A stretch of 64,000 bases of DNA from positions 1,417,501 through 1,481,500 of the forward strand of contig NZ_CP032346.1 in the NCBI RefSeq assembly GCF_005222205.1, in the 5' to 3' direction. This document shows positions 34,222 through 41,264 of the stretch, piece by piece. How positions within the stretch are numbered: the stretch's first letter is position 1; each line of letters opens with the position of its first letter. The DNA is from Azospirillum brasilense. GTDB lineage: Bacteria > Pseudomonadota > Alphaproteobacteria > Azospirillales > Azospirillaceae. Position numbers and translations under genes: made by a program. The notes under the pieces were generated by a model, which was given only the letters and a program-made list of their open reading frames with translations, ran no database searches and was not told where the DNA came from.

Positions 34222-35864
34222 ACGGGTGGCCAATGAGCGCTTGGATGAATCATCTGGTGATCGCGCCGATCATCATCCCGCTGCTGGTCGGCGCGCTGCT
34301 GATGCTGATCGACGAGCGGCGGCGGGCGCTGAAGGCCACGCTCGGCGTGGCGTCGGCGTCGGCGCTGCTGGCGCTGGCGGTTCTGCTGCTCTATCTGACG
34401 GACCACACCGCCACCGGGGCGGACGCCACCGTGCGCGTCTACCGGCTCGGCGACTGGCCGTCGCTGTTCGGCATCGTCCTGGTGCTCGACCGGCTGTCGG
34501 CGATGATGCTGGTGCTGACCGGCATCCTGGGTCTGTCCGCCCTGGTCTTCGCGCTGGCGCGCTGGCAGAAGGCGGGGGCGCATTTCCATTCGCTGTTCCA
34601 GTTCCAGCTGATGGGTCTGAACGGCGCCTTCCTGACCGGCGACCTGTTCAACCTCTTCGTCTTCTTCGAGATCATGCTGGCCGCCTCCTACGGGCTGGCG
34701 CTGCACGGCTCCGGCCTCGCCCGCGTGCGCGCCGGGCTGCATTACATCGCCATCAACCTGGCGGCCTCGCTGCTCTTCCTGATCGGGGTGAGCATGATCT
34801 ACGGCGTGTCCGGCACGCTGAACATGGCCGAGCTGGCCGTGCGCATCGCCGGGATCGCTCCGGAGGACCGCGGGCTGCTGGAGGCCGGGGCGGCGATCCT
34901 CGGCGTCGCCTTCCTGATCAAGGCGGGCATGTGGCCGCTGGGCTTCTGGCTGCCGAACACCTACACCACGGTGGGCGCGCCGTCCGCCGCGATCATCTCG
35001 ATCCTCAGCAAGGTCGGCATCTACGCCATCATCCGGATCTGGCTGCTGGTCTTCGGCGACAGCGCCGGCACCTCGGCGGGGTTCGGCGGGCACTGGCTGC
35101 TGATCGGCGGGGTCCTGACCATCGCCTTCGGCTCCATCGCGGTGCTGGCGACGCAGAATTTGGCGCGGCTGGCCGGCGGCAGCGTGCTGGTGTCGTCCGG
35201 AACGCTGCTGGCCGCCGTCGGCGCCGGGCAGGTGGCGGTGACCGGCGGCGCGCTGTTCTACATGACCAGCTCCGTCCTGGCGATCGCCGGGCTGTTCCTG
35301 CTGATCGAGCTGGTCGAGCGCGGTCGCATGGTCGGCGCCGACGTGCTGGCGGTGACGCGCGAGGCCTTCGGCGAGGGCGAGGACGAGGAATCGGATGACG
35401 ACGACGCCATCGGCGTGTCGATTCCGGCGATCATGGCGATCCTCGGCATCGCCTTCATGGCCTGCGCGCTTCTGCTCGCCGGCCTGCCGCCGCTGTCCGG
35501 CTTCCTCGCCAAGTTCGCCATCCTGGCGCCGATGCTGGCGCAGGGGGCGGAGGGGCTTCCCTTCACCACCTGGGCGCTGATGGCGGCGCTGATCCTGTCC
35601 GGTCTGGCGACGGTCGTCGCGATGAGCCGCACCGGCATCGACGTCTTCTGGGCGTCGCCCGCGGGCGATCTGCCGCGCGTGCGCCTCGTCGAACTCGGGC
35701 CGGTGATGATGCTTCTGGCGCTCTGCGTGGCGCTGACCGTCCAGGCCGGTCCGGTGATGCGCTACATGGAGGACACCGCCCGCTCGCTTCACGGGCCGGA
35801 ACGCTACGTCCAGGGGGTGATGACGACCGCGGCGCCGGGAACCGGCAAGGGGGCCGCGCCATGA
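34218..35864 (+). CDS. phaD: Cation/proton antiporter subunit D
   Basis: A 548-residue membrane protein homologous to MrpD and NuoN/NuoM, with about 14 helices. Key stretches are GDLFNLFVFFEIMLAASYGL (conserved glutamate), LIKAGMWPLGFWLPNTYTT (conserved lysine) and PPLSGFLAKFAIL. The start is the GTG at 34218, since AAGGAG lies six bases before it and it overlaps the phaC stop; a later ATG at 34233 lacks this. Between two helices there is an acidic loop, EGEDEESDDDDA, about residues 387-400, which I do not recall from typical MrpD proteins. The stop overlaps the phaE start. Confidence 0.95.
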   Translation: MNGWPMSAWMNHLVIAPIIIPLLVGALLMLIDERRRALKATLGVASASALLALAVLLLYLTDHTATGADATVRVYRLGDWPSLFGIVLVLDRLSAMMLVLTGILGLSALVFALARWQKAGAHFHSLFQFQLMGLNGAFLTGDLFNLFVFFEIMLAASYGLALHGSGLARVRAGLHYIAINLAASLLFLIGVSMIYGVSGTLNMAELAVRIAGIAPEDRGLLEAGAAILGVAFLIKAGMWPLGFWLPNTYTTVGAPSAAIISILSKVGIYAIIRIWLLVFGDSAGTSAGFGGHWLLIGGVLTIAFGSIAVLATQNLARLAGGSVLVSSGTLLAAVGAGQVAVTGGALFYMTSSVLAIAGLFLLIELVERGRMVGADVLAVTREAFGEGEDEESDDDDAIGVSIPAIMAILGIAFMACALLLAGLPPLSGFLAKFAILAPMLAQGAEGLPFTTWALMAALILSGLATVVAMSRTGIDVFWASPAGDLPRVRLVELGPVMMLLALCVALTVQAGPVMRYMEDTARSLHGPERYVQGVMTTAAPGTGKGAAP

Positions 35865-36349
35865 AGCGCTGGCTGCCCTACCCGCTGCTGACCGCCGCGC
35901 TCGTGGCGATGTGGCTGCTGCTGACCGAGAGCGTGGCGCTGGGCTCCATCCTGATGGGCGCCATCCTGGCGACCGTCACGGTCTGGGGATTCGCGGCGCT
36001 CGACCCGCCGGGCGGCCGGCTGAAGCGGCCGCGCGCCGTCATCGCGCTGGCCGTGCTGGTGATGGGCGACATCGCGCGCTCCAACCTCGCGGTCGTCAAG
36101 ATCATCCTCAACCCGCGCAAGACGGAGCGGGTGTCCGGTTTCCTCCACATCCCGCTCGACATGCGGGCTCCCTACGGTCTGGCGACGCTGGCCTGCATCA
36201 TCACGGCGACGCCGGGGACGATCTGGGTGGAGTACAATTCCGCGAACAACACGATCCTTCTCCACATCCTCGATCTGGTCGATGAGAGCACCTGGATCGA
36301 CACCATCAAGGGACGGTACGAGAGGCGCCTGATGGAGATCTTCGAATGA
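35861..36349 (+). CDS. phaE: Cation/proton antiporter subunit E
   Basis: A 162-residue MrpE-family membrane protein. Two or three N-terminal helices (MKRWLPYPLLTAALVAMWLL, then VALGSILMGAILATVTVWGF) are followed by LVMGDIARSNLAVVKIIL and the conserved cytoplasmic segment ACIITATPGTIWVEY. MrpE is needed for full activity of the antiporter complex. The ATG overlaps the phaD stop, and the end overlaps phaF. Confidence 0.94.
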   Translation: MKRWLPYPLLTAALVAMWLLLTESVALGSILMGAILATVTVWGFAALDPPGGRLKRPRAVIALAVLVMGDIARSNLAVVKIILNPRKTERVSGFLHIPLDMRAPYGLATLACIITATPGTIWVEYNSANNTILLHILDLVDESTWIDTIKGRYERRLMEIFE

Positions 36350-36627
36350 CCGCCACGCTGCTGCTCTGGTCGATCTTCCTGGCGCAGATCCTGCTGGTCA
36401 TCGCGATGGCCTGCGCGACCTATCGCGTGCTGCGCGGGCCGCGGGCGCAGGACCGCGTGCTCGGGCTCGACACACTGTACGTCAACGCCACCATGCTGCT
36501 GCTGACCTTCGGCATCCGCACCGGCAGCACGCTCTATTTCGAGGCGGCGCTGATCATCGCGCTGCTCGGCTTCGTCGCGACGGCGGCCTTGGCGAAGTTC
36601 CTCATGCGTGGAGAGGTGATCGAATGA
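36346..36627 (+). CDS. phaF: Cation/proton antiporter subunit F
   Basis: A 93-residue MrpF-family protein with three predicted helices. Family marks are MACATYRVLRGPRAQDRVLG in the first loop and LDTLYVNATMLLLTFGI in the second helix. Overlaps phaE and phaG by four bases each. Part of the same multi-subunit complex. Confidence 0.94.
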   Translation: MTATLLLWSIFLAQILLVIAMACATYRVLRGPRAQDRVLGLDTLYVNATMLLLTFGIRTGSTLYFEAALIIALLGFVATAALAKFLMRGEVIE

Positions 36628-37025
36628 CGCATCTGGCCGACCTGCCGGTCTGGGCGGCAATCCCGGTGGCGTTGCTCCTCCTGCTCGGCGCCTCGCTGGC
36701 GCTGATCGGGTCCATCGGGTTCGTGCGGCTGCGCAGCTTCTACGAGCGCGTCCACGCCCCGACGCTGGGCACCACCATGGGCATCGGCTCCGTGCTGCTG
36801 GCCTCGATGCTCTGCTTCACCGTGCTGCAGTCGCGGCCGGCGCTGCATGAACTCCTGATCGCCGTCTTCATGATCGTGACGACGCCGATCACGCTGATGC
36901 TGCTCGCCCGCGCCGCCCTCTACCGCGACCGCAGCGAGGGCAGCGACGACGTGCCGGCGGCGCCGCCGGCCCCACCGGTCCAGACCGCCGCGCCCCCGGC
37001 CCCCGACGCCGCCCCGCCGGTGTAG
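36624..37025 (+). CDS. phaG: Cation/proton antiporter subunit G
   Basis: A 133-residue MrpG-family protein, last in the operon. Three helices with the family stretches LIGSIGFVRLRSFYERVHAP and GTTMGIGSVLLASMLCFT. The C-terminal 30 residues are a proline- and alanine-rich cytoplasmic tail. The stop is 16 bases from the convergent glyoxalase-fold gene, so both transcripts end in a very short shared region with no clear hairpin. Confidence 0.94.
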   Translation: MTHLADLPVWAAIPVALLLLLGASLALIGSIGFVRLRSFYERVHAPTLGTTMGIGSVLLASMLCFTVLQSRPALHELLIAVFMIVTTPITLMLLARAALYRDRSEGSDDVPAAPPAPPVQTAAPPAPDAAPPV

Positions 37026-37041
37026 ACTTTCCTTCAGTACG

Positions 37042-37464
37042 TCAGGTCGCCTCGACCTGGGCGAACATGCCGGAGTCGTCGGTGAAGCTCTTGAACTCCA
37101 GCCCGTTGCCGGAGGGGTCGAGAATGAAGAAGGTCCCCTGTTCCGACGGCTTGCCGGGGTAGCGGATCTGCGGCTCCAGGAGGAAGGTCGCGCCGGCGGC
37201 CTCCAGCCGTTCCCGCAGCGCGTCCCAGACCGGGCGCGGCAGCACCGCCCCGAAATGATGCAGCGGCACCGCCTTGCCGTCGACCATGCTGGTCTCGGTC
37301 GAGCGCGGCTCGGACGAGCGGTGGGCGGAGATCTGGTTGCCGAAGAAGTCGAAATCGATCCACCGCTCGGTGGAGCGCCCTTCGCGGCAGCCCAGGACAT
37401 CGACGTAGAAACGGCGGGTTTCCTCGATGTCCCGGATGGGAAAGGCGAGATGGAACGCGAACAC
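37042..37464 (-). CDS. Glyoxalase/VOC-family protein
   Basis: A 140-residue vicinal-oxygen-chelate protein. It has two beta-alpha-beta-beta-beta units: FAFHLAFPIRDIEETRRFYV with a metal-binding histidine near the start, and PLHHFGAVLPRPVWDALRER with a second, ending in DPSGNGLEFKSF with the metal-binding glutamate. Such enzymes include glyoxalase I, extradiol dioxygenases and fosfomycin-resistance proteins, and the activity here is not clear. The GTG at 37464 is chosen because the fold begins directly there; a longer frame to 37527 adds unrelated residues. It stands alone, convergent with the antiporter operon. Confidence 0.85.
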   Translation of the reverse strand: MFAFHLAFPIRDIEETRRFYVDVLGCREGRSTERWIDFDFFGNQISAHRSSEPRSTETSMVDGKAVPLHHFGAVLPRPVWDALRERLEAAGATFLLEPQIRYPGKPSEQGTFFILDPSGNGLEFKSFTDDSGMFAQVEAT

Positions 37465-37562
37465 CGGCGCACCCTTTTGACGTTGGTTCGGGTGGCCAGG
37501 GTAGACCGCGGTCCGTGGTGCCAACAAACGGTTTAAGCGCGGGTCGAGTGCGCGAAAACGCT

Positions 37563-37595
37563 GCGGCCCCGGTCCGGAACGCGAACCGGGGCCGC
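37563..37595 (-). terminator. Intrinsic terminator of the porin gene
   Basis: GCGGCCCCGGT and ACCGGGGCCGC form a perfect 11-bp stem around an 11-base loop. On the minus strand it is followed by GCAGCGTTTTCG, so a short T run lies a few bases after the stem. It starts seven bases after the porin stop codon, fitting the end of the long leftward gene set. Confidence 0.75.
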
Positions 37596-37602
37596 CGTGT
37601 GC

Positions 37603-38787
37603 TCAGAAGGCCAGACGGGTGTCGAGCATCAGGATGTGCGCGCGGTCCTTCAGGTCGCCGCCGTCGGGACGGCCCGCCTGCAAGGTGGACTGCACGTAGT
37701 CGTACTCCAGCCCGGCGGTGAAGCCGGGGGCGACGGTCCAGGTGACGCCGCCCTGCCAGATGTCCGCCTTGCTCGGCGTGGACATGGTCGCGCTGTCGTT
37801 GCCCAGCGCCCGCAGGTAGTTGGCGGCGAACAGCAGCGGCCCGGCACCGTACTGCGCGCCGAAGATCCAGTTCTGCTGCGCCCGCGTCTGGGCGAGGCCC
37901 TCGGCGTAGCCGCTGTCGCCGCTGTAGGCGTAGCTGGCTCCGACCTTCACCGGCCCGTAGCCGACGTTGGCCCCGACATGGACGGAGTTCAGGTCCTCGA
38001 AGGACTGGCTGACGACGCCGTCGGTCTGGCGCACCGCCTTGCCGGTCGCGTAGAAGGCGCTGCCTTCGATGCTGAAGTCGCCGACGGCGGTCTGGAAGGC
38101 GGCGCCGGCCTCGACCACGTCGCGGAAGGACAGCAGGTCGCCCAGCACGTCCGTGGTGCGGCGGTTGACCGACGTGTTGGAGTCGCCGCTGCGCGGCATG
38201 TAGGACACCGCCGCCGACAGGCCGCCGAAGCTCGGCGTGATGTAGACGAACTTGGTCCCGGTGTCGTAGGCGATCAGCGTGCGCAGGCTGGTGGCGGCCA
38301 GCGGCAGGGCGCCGAAGGTCGAGGAGCCGTTCAGGAACAGGATGCCGTTGCTGTCCGGGCTGCCGGCCACGCCCTCGACGTTCGGGCCGATCATCCCGTA
38401 TTCGTCCGACAGGCCGTTGATGACGCCGGCCTGGATCGTGCCGAAGGCGCCGTTGGCGAAGAGGAAGGCGCGGTCGTTCTCGATGTTGCGGGTCGAAACG
38501 GTGGGATCGCCGTTGCCCGCCACGATGCGCAGCCGCGCGCCGTAGGTCAGGCCGTTGTCGGCGGTGGCCGTCGGGGTGACGACCAGACGGTAGCGGTTGG
38601 CGAACTCGCGCGAGCGCAGGCCGTCGTCCTGCTGCTGGCGGATGTAGGCGCCCTGGAAATAGGCGTCGCCGCCGAGGATCAGGTCGAAGCTCGGCTCGGC
38701 CAGGGCCGGAGCCGCCGTCAGGGCCGCGAAGGCGGTGCCGGCGAGAGCGGCGGCGCGAAGGGAGAAGGCGTTCATGGGCGTGGTCAT
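37603..38787 (-). CDS. Gram-negative outer-membrane porin
   Basis: A 394-residue porin. The signal peptide runs MNAFSLRAAALAGTAFAALT and is cut after APALA. The mature protein is beta-rich with alternating aromatic residues (LGGDAYFQGAYIRQQ, YRLVVTPTATADNGLTYGAR, FGTIQAGVINGLSDEYGMIG) and ends in a terminal Phe (MLDTRLAF), the usual outer-membrane assembly signal. It resembles the general trimeric porins of alphaproteobacteria. The start at 38787 overlaps the stop of the upstream gene (ATGA); the ATG at 38775 starts exactly at the signal peptide and may be the true one. A strong terminator follows. Confidence 0.9.
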   Translation of the reverse strand: MTTPMNAFSLRAAALAGTAFAALTAAPALAEPSFDLILGGDAYFQGAYIRQQQDDGLRSREFANRYRLVVTPTATADNGLTYGARLRIVAGNGDPTVSTRNIENDRAFLFANGAFGTIQAGVINGLSDEYGMIGPNVEGVAGSPDSNGILFLNGSSTFGALPLAATSLRTLIAYDTGTKFVYITPSFGGLSAAVSYMPRSGDSNTSVNRRTTDVLGDLLSFRDVVEAGAAFQTAVGDFSIEGSAFYATGKAVRQTDGVVSQSFEDLNSVHVGANVGYGPVKVGASYAYSGDSGYAEGLAQTRAQQNWIFGAQYGAGPLLFAANYLRALGNDSATMSTPSKADIWQGGVTWTVAPGFTAGLEYDYVQSTLQAGRPDGGDLKDRAHILMLDTRLAF

Positions 38788-39581
38788 TCCAGGGTCGAGG
38801 CTTGCGGAAATGGTGTCAGTCGTCCCCTCTCCCCTCTGGGGAGAGGGTTGTTAGGGAACCAGCGGCGGCCGAAGGCGGTGAGGTTGTCGTCCTGCAGCCG
38901 GGCGAGGCAGAGGACTTCCACGCTGTCGGCCCAGCGCGGGTTGATGCGGCGGAACTGGGCGACCGCCGGGCTGTCCAGCTTGGCCTCGCTGATGGCGCGG
39001 GCCTCCTCGGTCAGGCCGTAGCCCTGCCACTGCCAGTCCACGGTGCCGGTGTCGGCGTCGTAGTAGTGGGCGAAGCACTCCCGCCCGATGTGGTCGCGGA
39101 ACGCCCGGTCAAGGGCGTCGGGGGGCTGGTCCGGATGCGGCGTGTGGCGGACGAACAGCATCGGCATGTAGCGGTAGGAGCGGTAGCCGACCGCGCTGTA
39201 GCTCCAGTACCACAGCCGTCCCGACCGGTCGGCGCGGGCGCGGGCGACCATCTCGGCGACCATCGAGCGCACCAGCTCGTTCGACCCCCAGAAGCGGCGC
39301 TCCAGGATGCAGTGGGCGGTGTGGAAGGCGCCGACGGCGGTGCCGCCGATCTCCATCGTCTGGCGGTAGACGGTGGCGAAGCCGACCAGTTCCCCGGTCC
39401 CGGCGTCCTCCTGGAGCACGCAGTGGTCGAGGTCTTCCAGCTCCTCGTTGAAGTAGTCCTCGCCGTAGCCTTCGAACCAGACGCTGAGCAGGGCGAACAT
39501 CGCCGCCCGCCGCTCCGGCGTCAGGGCCGCCGGCTCGACGAAGCTGGTCCGCAGAGGAGGACGCGCCGCGGGCGTGGTCAT
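38784..39581 (-). CDS. GNAT-like protein of unknown substrate
   Basis: A 265-residue protein. The middle shows an acyltransferase-like (GNAT) pattern: CVLQEDAGTGELVGFATVYR, FHTAHCILERRFWGSNELVR and SMVAEMVARARADRSGRLWY, then SYRYMPMLFVRHTP. I do not see a clear acetyl-CoA pyrophosphate loop (Q/R-x-x-G-x-G/A), so the assignment is tentative. The last twenty or so residues (NNPLPRGERGR and on) are encoded by a palindromic repeat at 38825-38847, so the natural end may have been earlier. The ATG at 39581 overlaps the stop of the SET-domain gene, and its stop overlaps the porin start. It is one member of a tight leftward set with the SET protein and reductase. Confidence 0.7.
   Translation of the reverse strand: MTTPAARPPLRTSFVEPAALTPERRAAMFALLSVWFEGYGEDYFNEELEDLDHCVLQEDAGTGELVGFATVYRQTMEIGGTAVGAFHTAHCILERRFWGSNELVRSMVAEMVARARADRSGRLWYWSYSAVGYRSYRYMPMLFVRHTPHPDQPPDALDRAFRDHIGRECFAHYYDADTGTVDWQWQGYGLTEEARAISEAKLDSPAVAQFRRINPRWADSVEVLCLARLQDDNLTAFGRRWFPNNPLPRGERGRLTPFPQASTLE
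38825..38847. repeat. Palindromic repeat inside the end of a gene
   Basis: CCTCTCCCC and GGGGAGAGG pair around a TCT loop. It belongs to the same intergenic family as 23401 and 55849, but here it lies within the open frame of the GNAT-like gene and supplies its C-terminal codons. Confidence 0.75.
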
Positions 39582-39997
39582 CCCCCAGCCCCGGCACCGG
39601 TCAGGTAGAGCGCCGCCCCGGCCTCGCGCACGTCGGCGCAGATGTCCTCATAGTTGCAGGTGATCTCCTCCCCGGCGGCGATGTCGCGGCGGGCGACGAA
39701 GCGCCGCCAGTCGCCGGGATCGGCCCGCCCGATGGACGGACCGTCGGCGTGGTTGAGGAACCGGGCGTCGTCCCCCGGCAGAAGGACGCCGACCCCCTCG
39801 ATCACGCAGCCGTGGAAGTCGACCAGCCGGGCGACCTGCGGAAACTCGGCCAGCACGGCGTCGTCGGGCGCCAGCAGGCGGTCGATGCGGGCGTCGAACG
39901 CCCACACCGGCGTGCCGGCGGCGACCGCCTCCTCGGCGAAGAGCCCCAGCCCGTGGATCGGGCTGGAGGCGAGGCGGGTGGCGATGAGGAGCGGCAT
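39578..39997 (-). CDS. SET-domain protein
   Basis: A 139-residue protein that is almost only a SET domain, the fold of protein-lysine methyltransferases. Signature parts: SSPIHGLGLFAEEAVAAGTP at the N-terminus, ARFLNHADGPSIG (SAM-binding N-H) and GEEITCNYEDI with the catalytic tyrosine. Bacterial stand-alone SET proteins are uncommon and most targets are unknown. The ATG at 39997 lies 18 bases after the reductase stop, and its stop overlaps the next start, so it is co-transcribed with an SDR reductase and a GNAT-like protein. It probably modifies a protein made by or acting in this pathway, but this is inference. Confidence 0.88.
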   Translation of the reverse strand: MPLLIATRLASSPIHGLGLFAEEAVAAGTPVWAFDARIDRLLAPDDAVLAEFPQVARLVDFHGCVIEGVGVLLPGDDARFLNHADGPSIGRADPGDWRRFVARRDIAAGEEITCNYEDICADVREAGAALYLTGAGAGG

Positions 39998-40015
39998 GGC
40001 GTCCTTCTCCGGGGC

Positions 40016-41182
40016 TTAGGCGGCGGCGGTGGCCGGCGCTTCGGCGGGAGTCAGCGACTCGTCGAACTCGAAGCTGGCGGCGTCGTCGACGAACTGCTCG
40101 GCGATGGTCGTGCCGGGATTCTTCAGGCAGACGCCGATGTAGTCGGCGAAACGCGGCGGCGGGGTGAAGCCCTCGGCCAGCAGGCGGCTGTTGTCGAAGG
40201 CGATGTCCTGCGCGGTGAAGCGGTGGTACTTGCGCCCGCCGGCCATCATGGTCCGGTGCAGGATGTCGCGCTGCGGGAAGGCCAGCCGGAAGGCGCGGTC
40301 GAAGGGCTTCCAGCCTTCCGGACCCTTCGGGTCGAAGAAGCTGTAAGGGCGGGTGCCCTCATGGCCGTGCGCGGCGAAGGCGGCCTGGAAGTCGCTCCAC
40401 AGGGTCCGGCTGCCGAGGCCGGCGGAGATGTGGTAGAGGTTGTGCTTCAGGTCGGGCTTGCGCAGCAGGTCGTGCAGCCGGGCCGAGGCCCAGTCCACCG
40501 GAACGATGTCGATGAAGCCGTCCGGCGAGCAGGGCAGCACGCCGGTGCGGTCGACCAGCCGGAAGAACCAGAAGATGCTGGCGCTCGGGCGCACGCCCAT
40601 CGCGGTGTGGCCGACGACGATGGACGGACGGCAGACGACGATCGGAAGGTCGGGGAAGCCGGCGGCCAGGGCGCGTTCCGCCGCCGCCTTGCTGCGGGTG
40701 TATTCGACGATGTGCGGCGTGTCGTGGCCGGGGGCCGGGGCTTCCTCGACCATCTCCAGCCACGGCGTCTCGCCGCAGCAGAAGGCGGTGCCGATGTGCA
40801 GAAAGCGCTGCAGGTGCTTCATGCGGCGGGCGCGGGCGGCCAGCGCCAGCGTGCCGTCGACGTTGATCTGCCAGACCGAATGGCGGCTGTCGAAGGAGGT
40901 GTCGGCGGCGACGTGGACGATGTGGGTCACCGCGTCCAGCCGCGGGTCGGCGCTGGTCGCCAGCGACTGCAGGTCGCCCGGAAGGATCTGGCAAAGATCG
41001 GCGTAGGCCTGGGCGGTGGCGCGGTCGACGCAGCGGGCGAGATTGCTGGCGAGACGGGCGCGGCAGGCGGCCTCGTCGGCGCCGCGGATCAGCAGCAGGC
41101 AGTCCGCCGCGGTCCCGTTCTTGACGGCGTCGAGGTAGAAGGAACCACCGAGAAAGCCGGTGCCGCCGGTGAGAAGGATCAT
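40016..41182 (-). CDS. Thioester-reductase-like extended SDR
   Basis: A 388-residue NAD(P)-binding protein of the extended SDR type (NAD_binding_4, male-sterility or thioester-reductase group). The dinucleotide motif is TGGTGFLGG at the N-terminus. The catalytic pair is Tyr161-x-x-x-Lys165 (YTRSK), preceded by LHIGTAFCCGE. Related domains release acyl chains from carrier proteins or CoA by reduction to aldehyde or alcohol. Here the domain stands alone, without an adenylation or carrier domain. The ATG at 41182 begins exactly at the Rossmann strand. It is 82 bases downstream of an ABC transporter gene and just before the SET-domain gene. Confidence 0.87.
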   Translation of the reverse strand: MILLTGGTGFLGGSFYLDAVKNGTAADCLLLIRGADEAACRARLASNLARCVDRATAQAYADLCQILPGDLQSLATSADPRLDAVTHIVHVAADTSFDSRHSVWQINVDGTLALAARARRMKHLQRFLHIGTAFCCGETPWLEMVEEAPAPGHDTPHIVEYTRSKAAAERALAAGFPDLPIVVCRPSIVVGHTAMGVRPSASIFWFFRLVDRTGVLPCSPDGFIDIVPVDWASARLHDLLRKPDLKHNLYHISAGLGSRTLWSDFQAAFAAHGHEGTRPYSFFDPKGPEGWKPFDRAFRLAFPQRDILHRTMMAGGRKYHRFTAQDIAFDNSRLLAEGFTPPPRFADYIGVCLKNPGTTIAEQFVDDAASFEFDESLTPAEAPATAAA

Positions 41183-41264
41183 GGTGTGCCTCGGTCTCGC
41201 GTCTGGGGGAGGGGAGGGTTCGGTTGGTGGCTCCGGTCCGCCGGCCCCGATCCACTGGTCTGGA

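Noticed and set aside
30878..35792. Long leftward frames opposite the antiporter operon
   Set aside because: Rich in Gln, Arg, Gly and Ala without motifs; shadows of phaAB and phaD.
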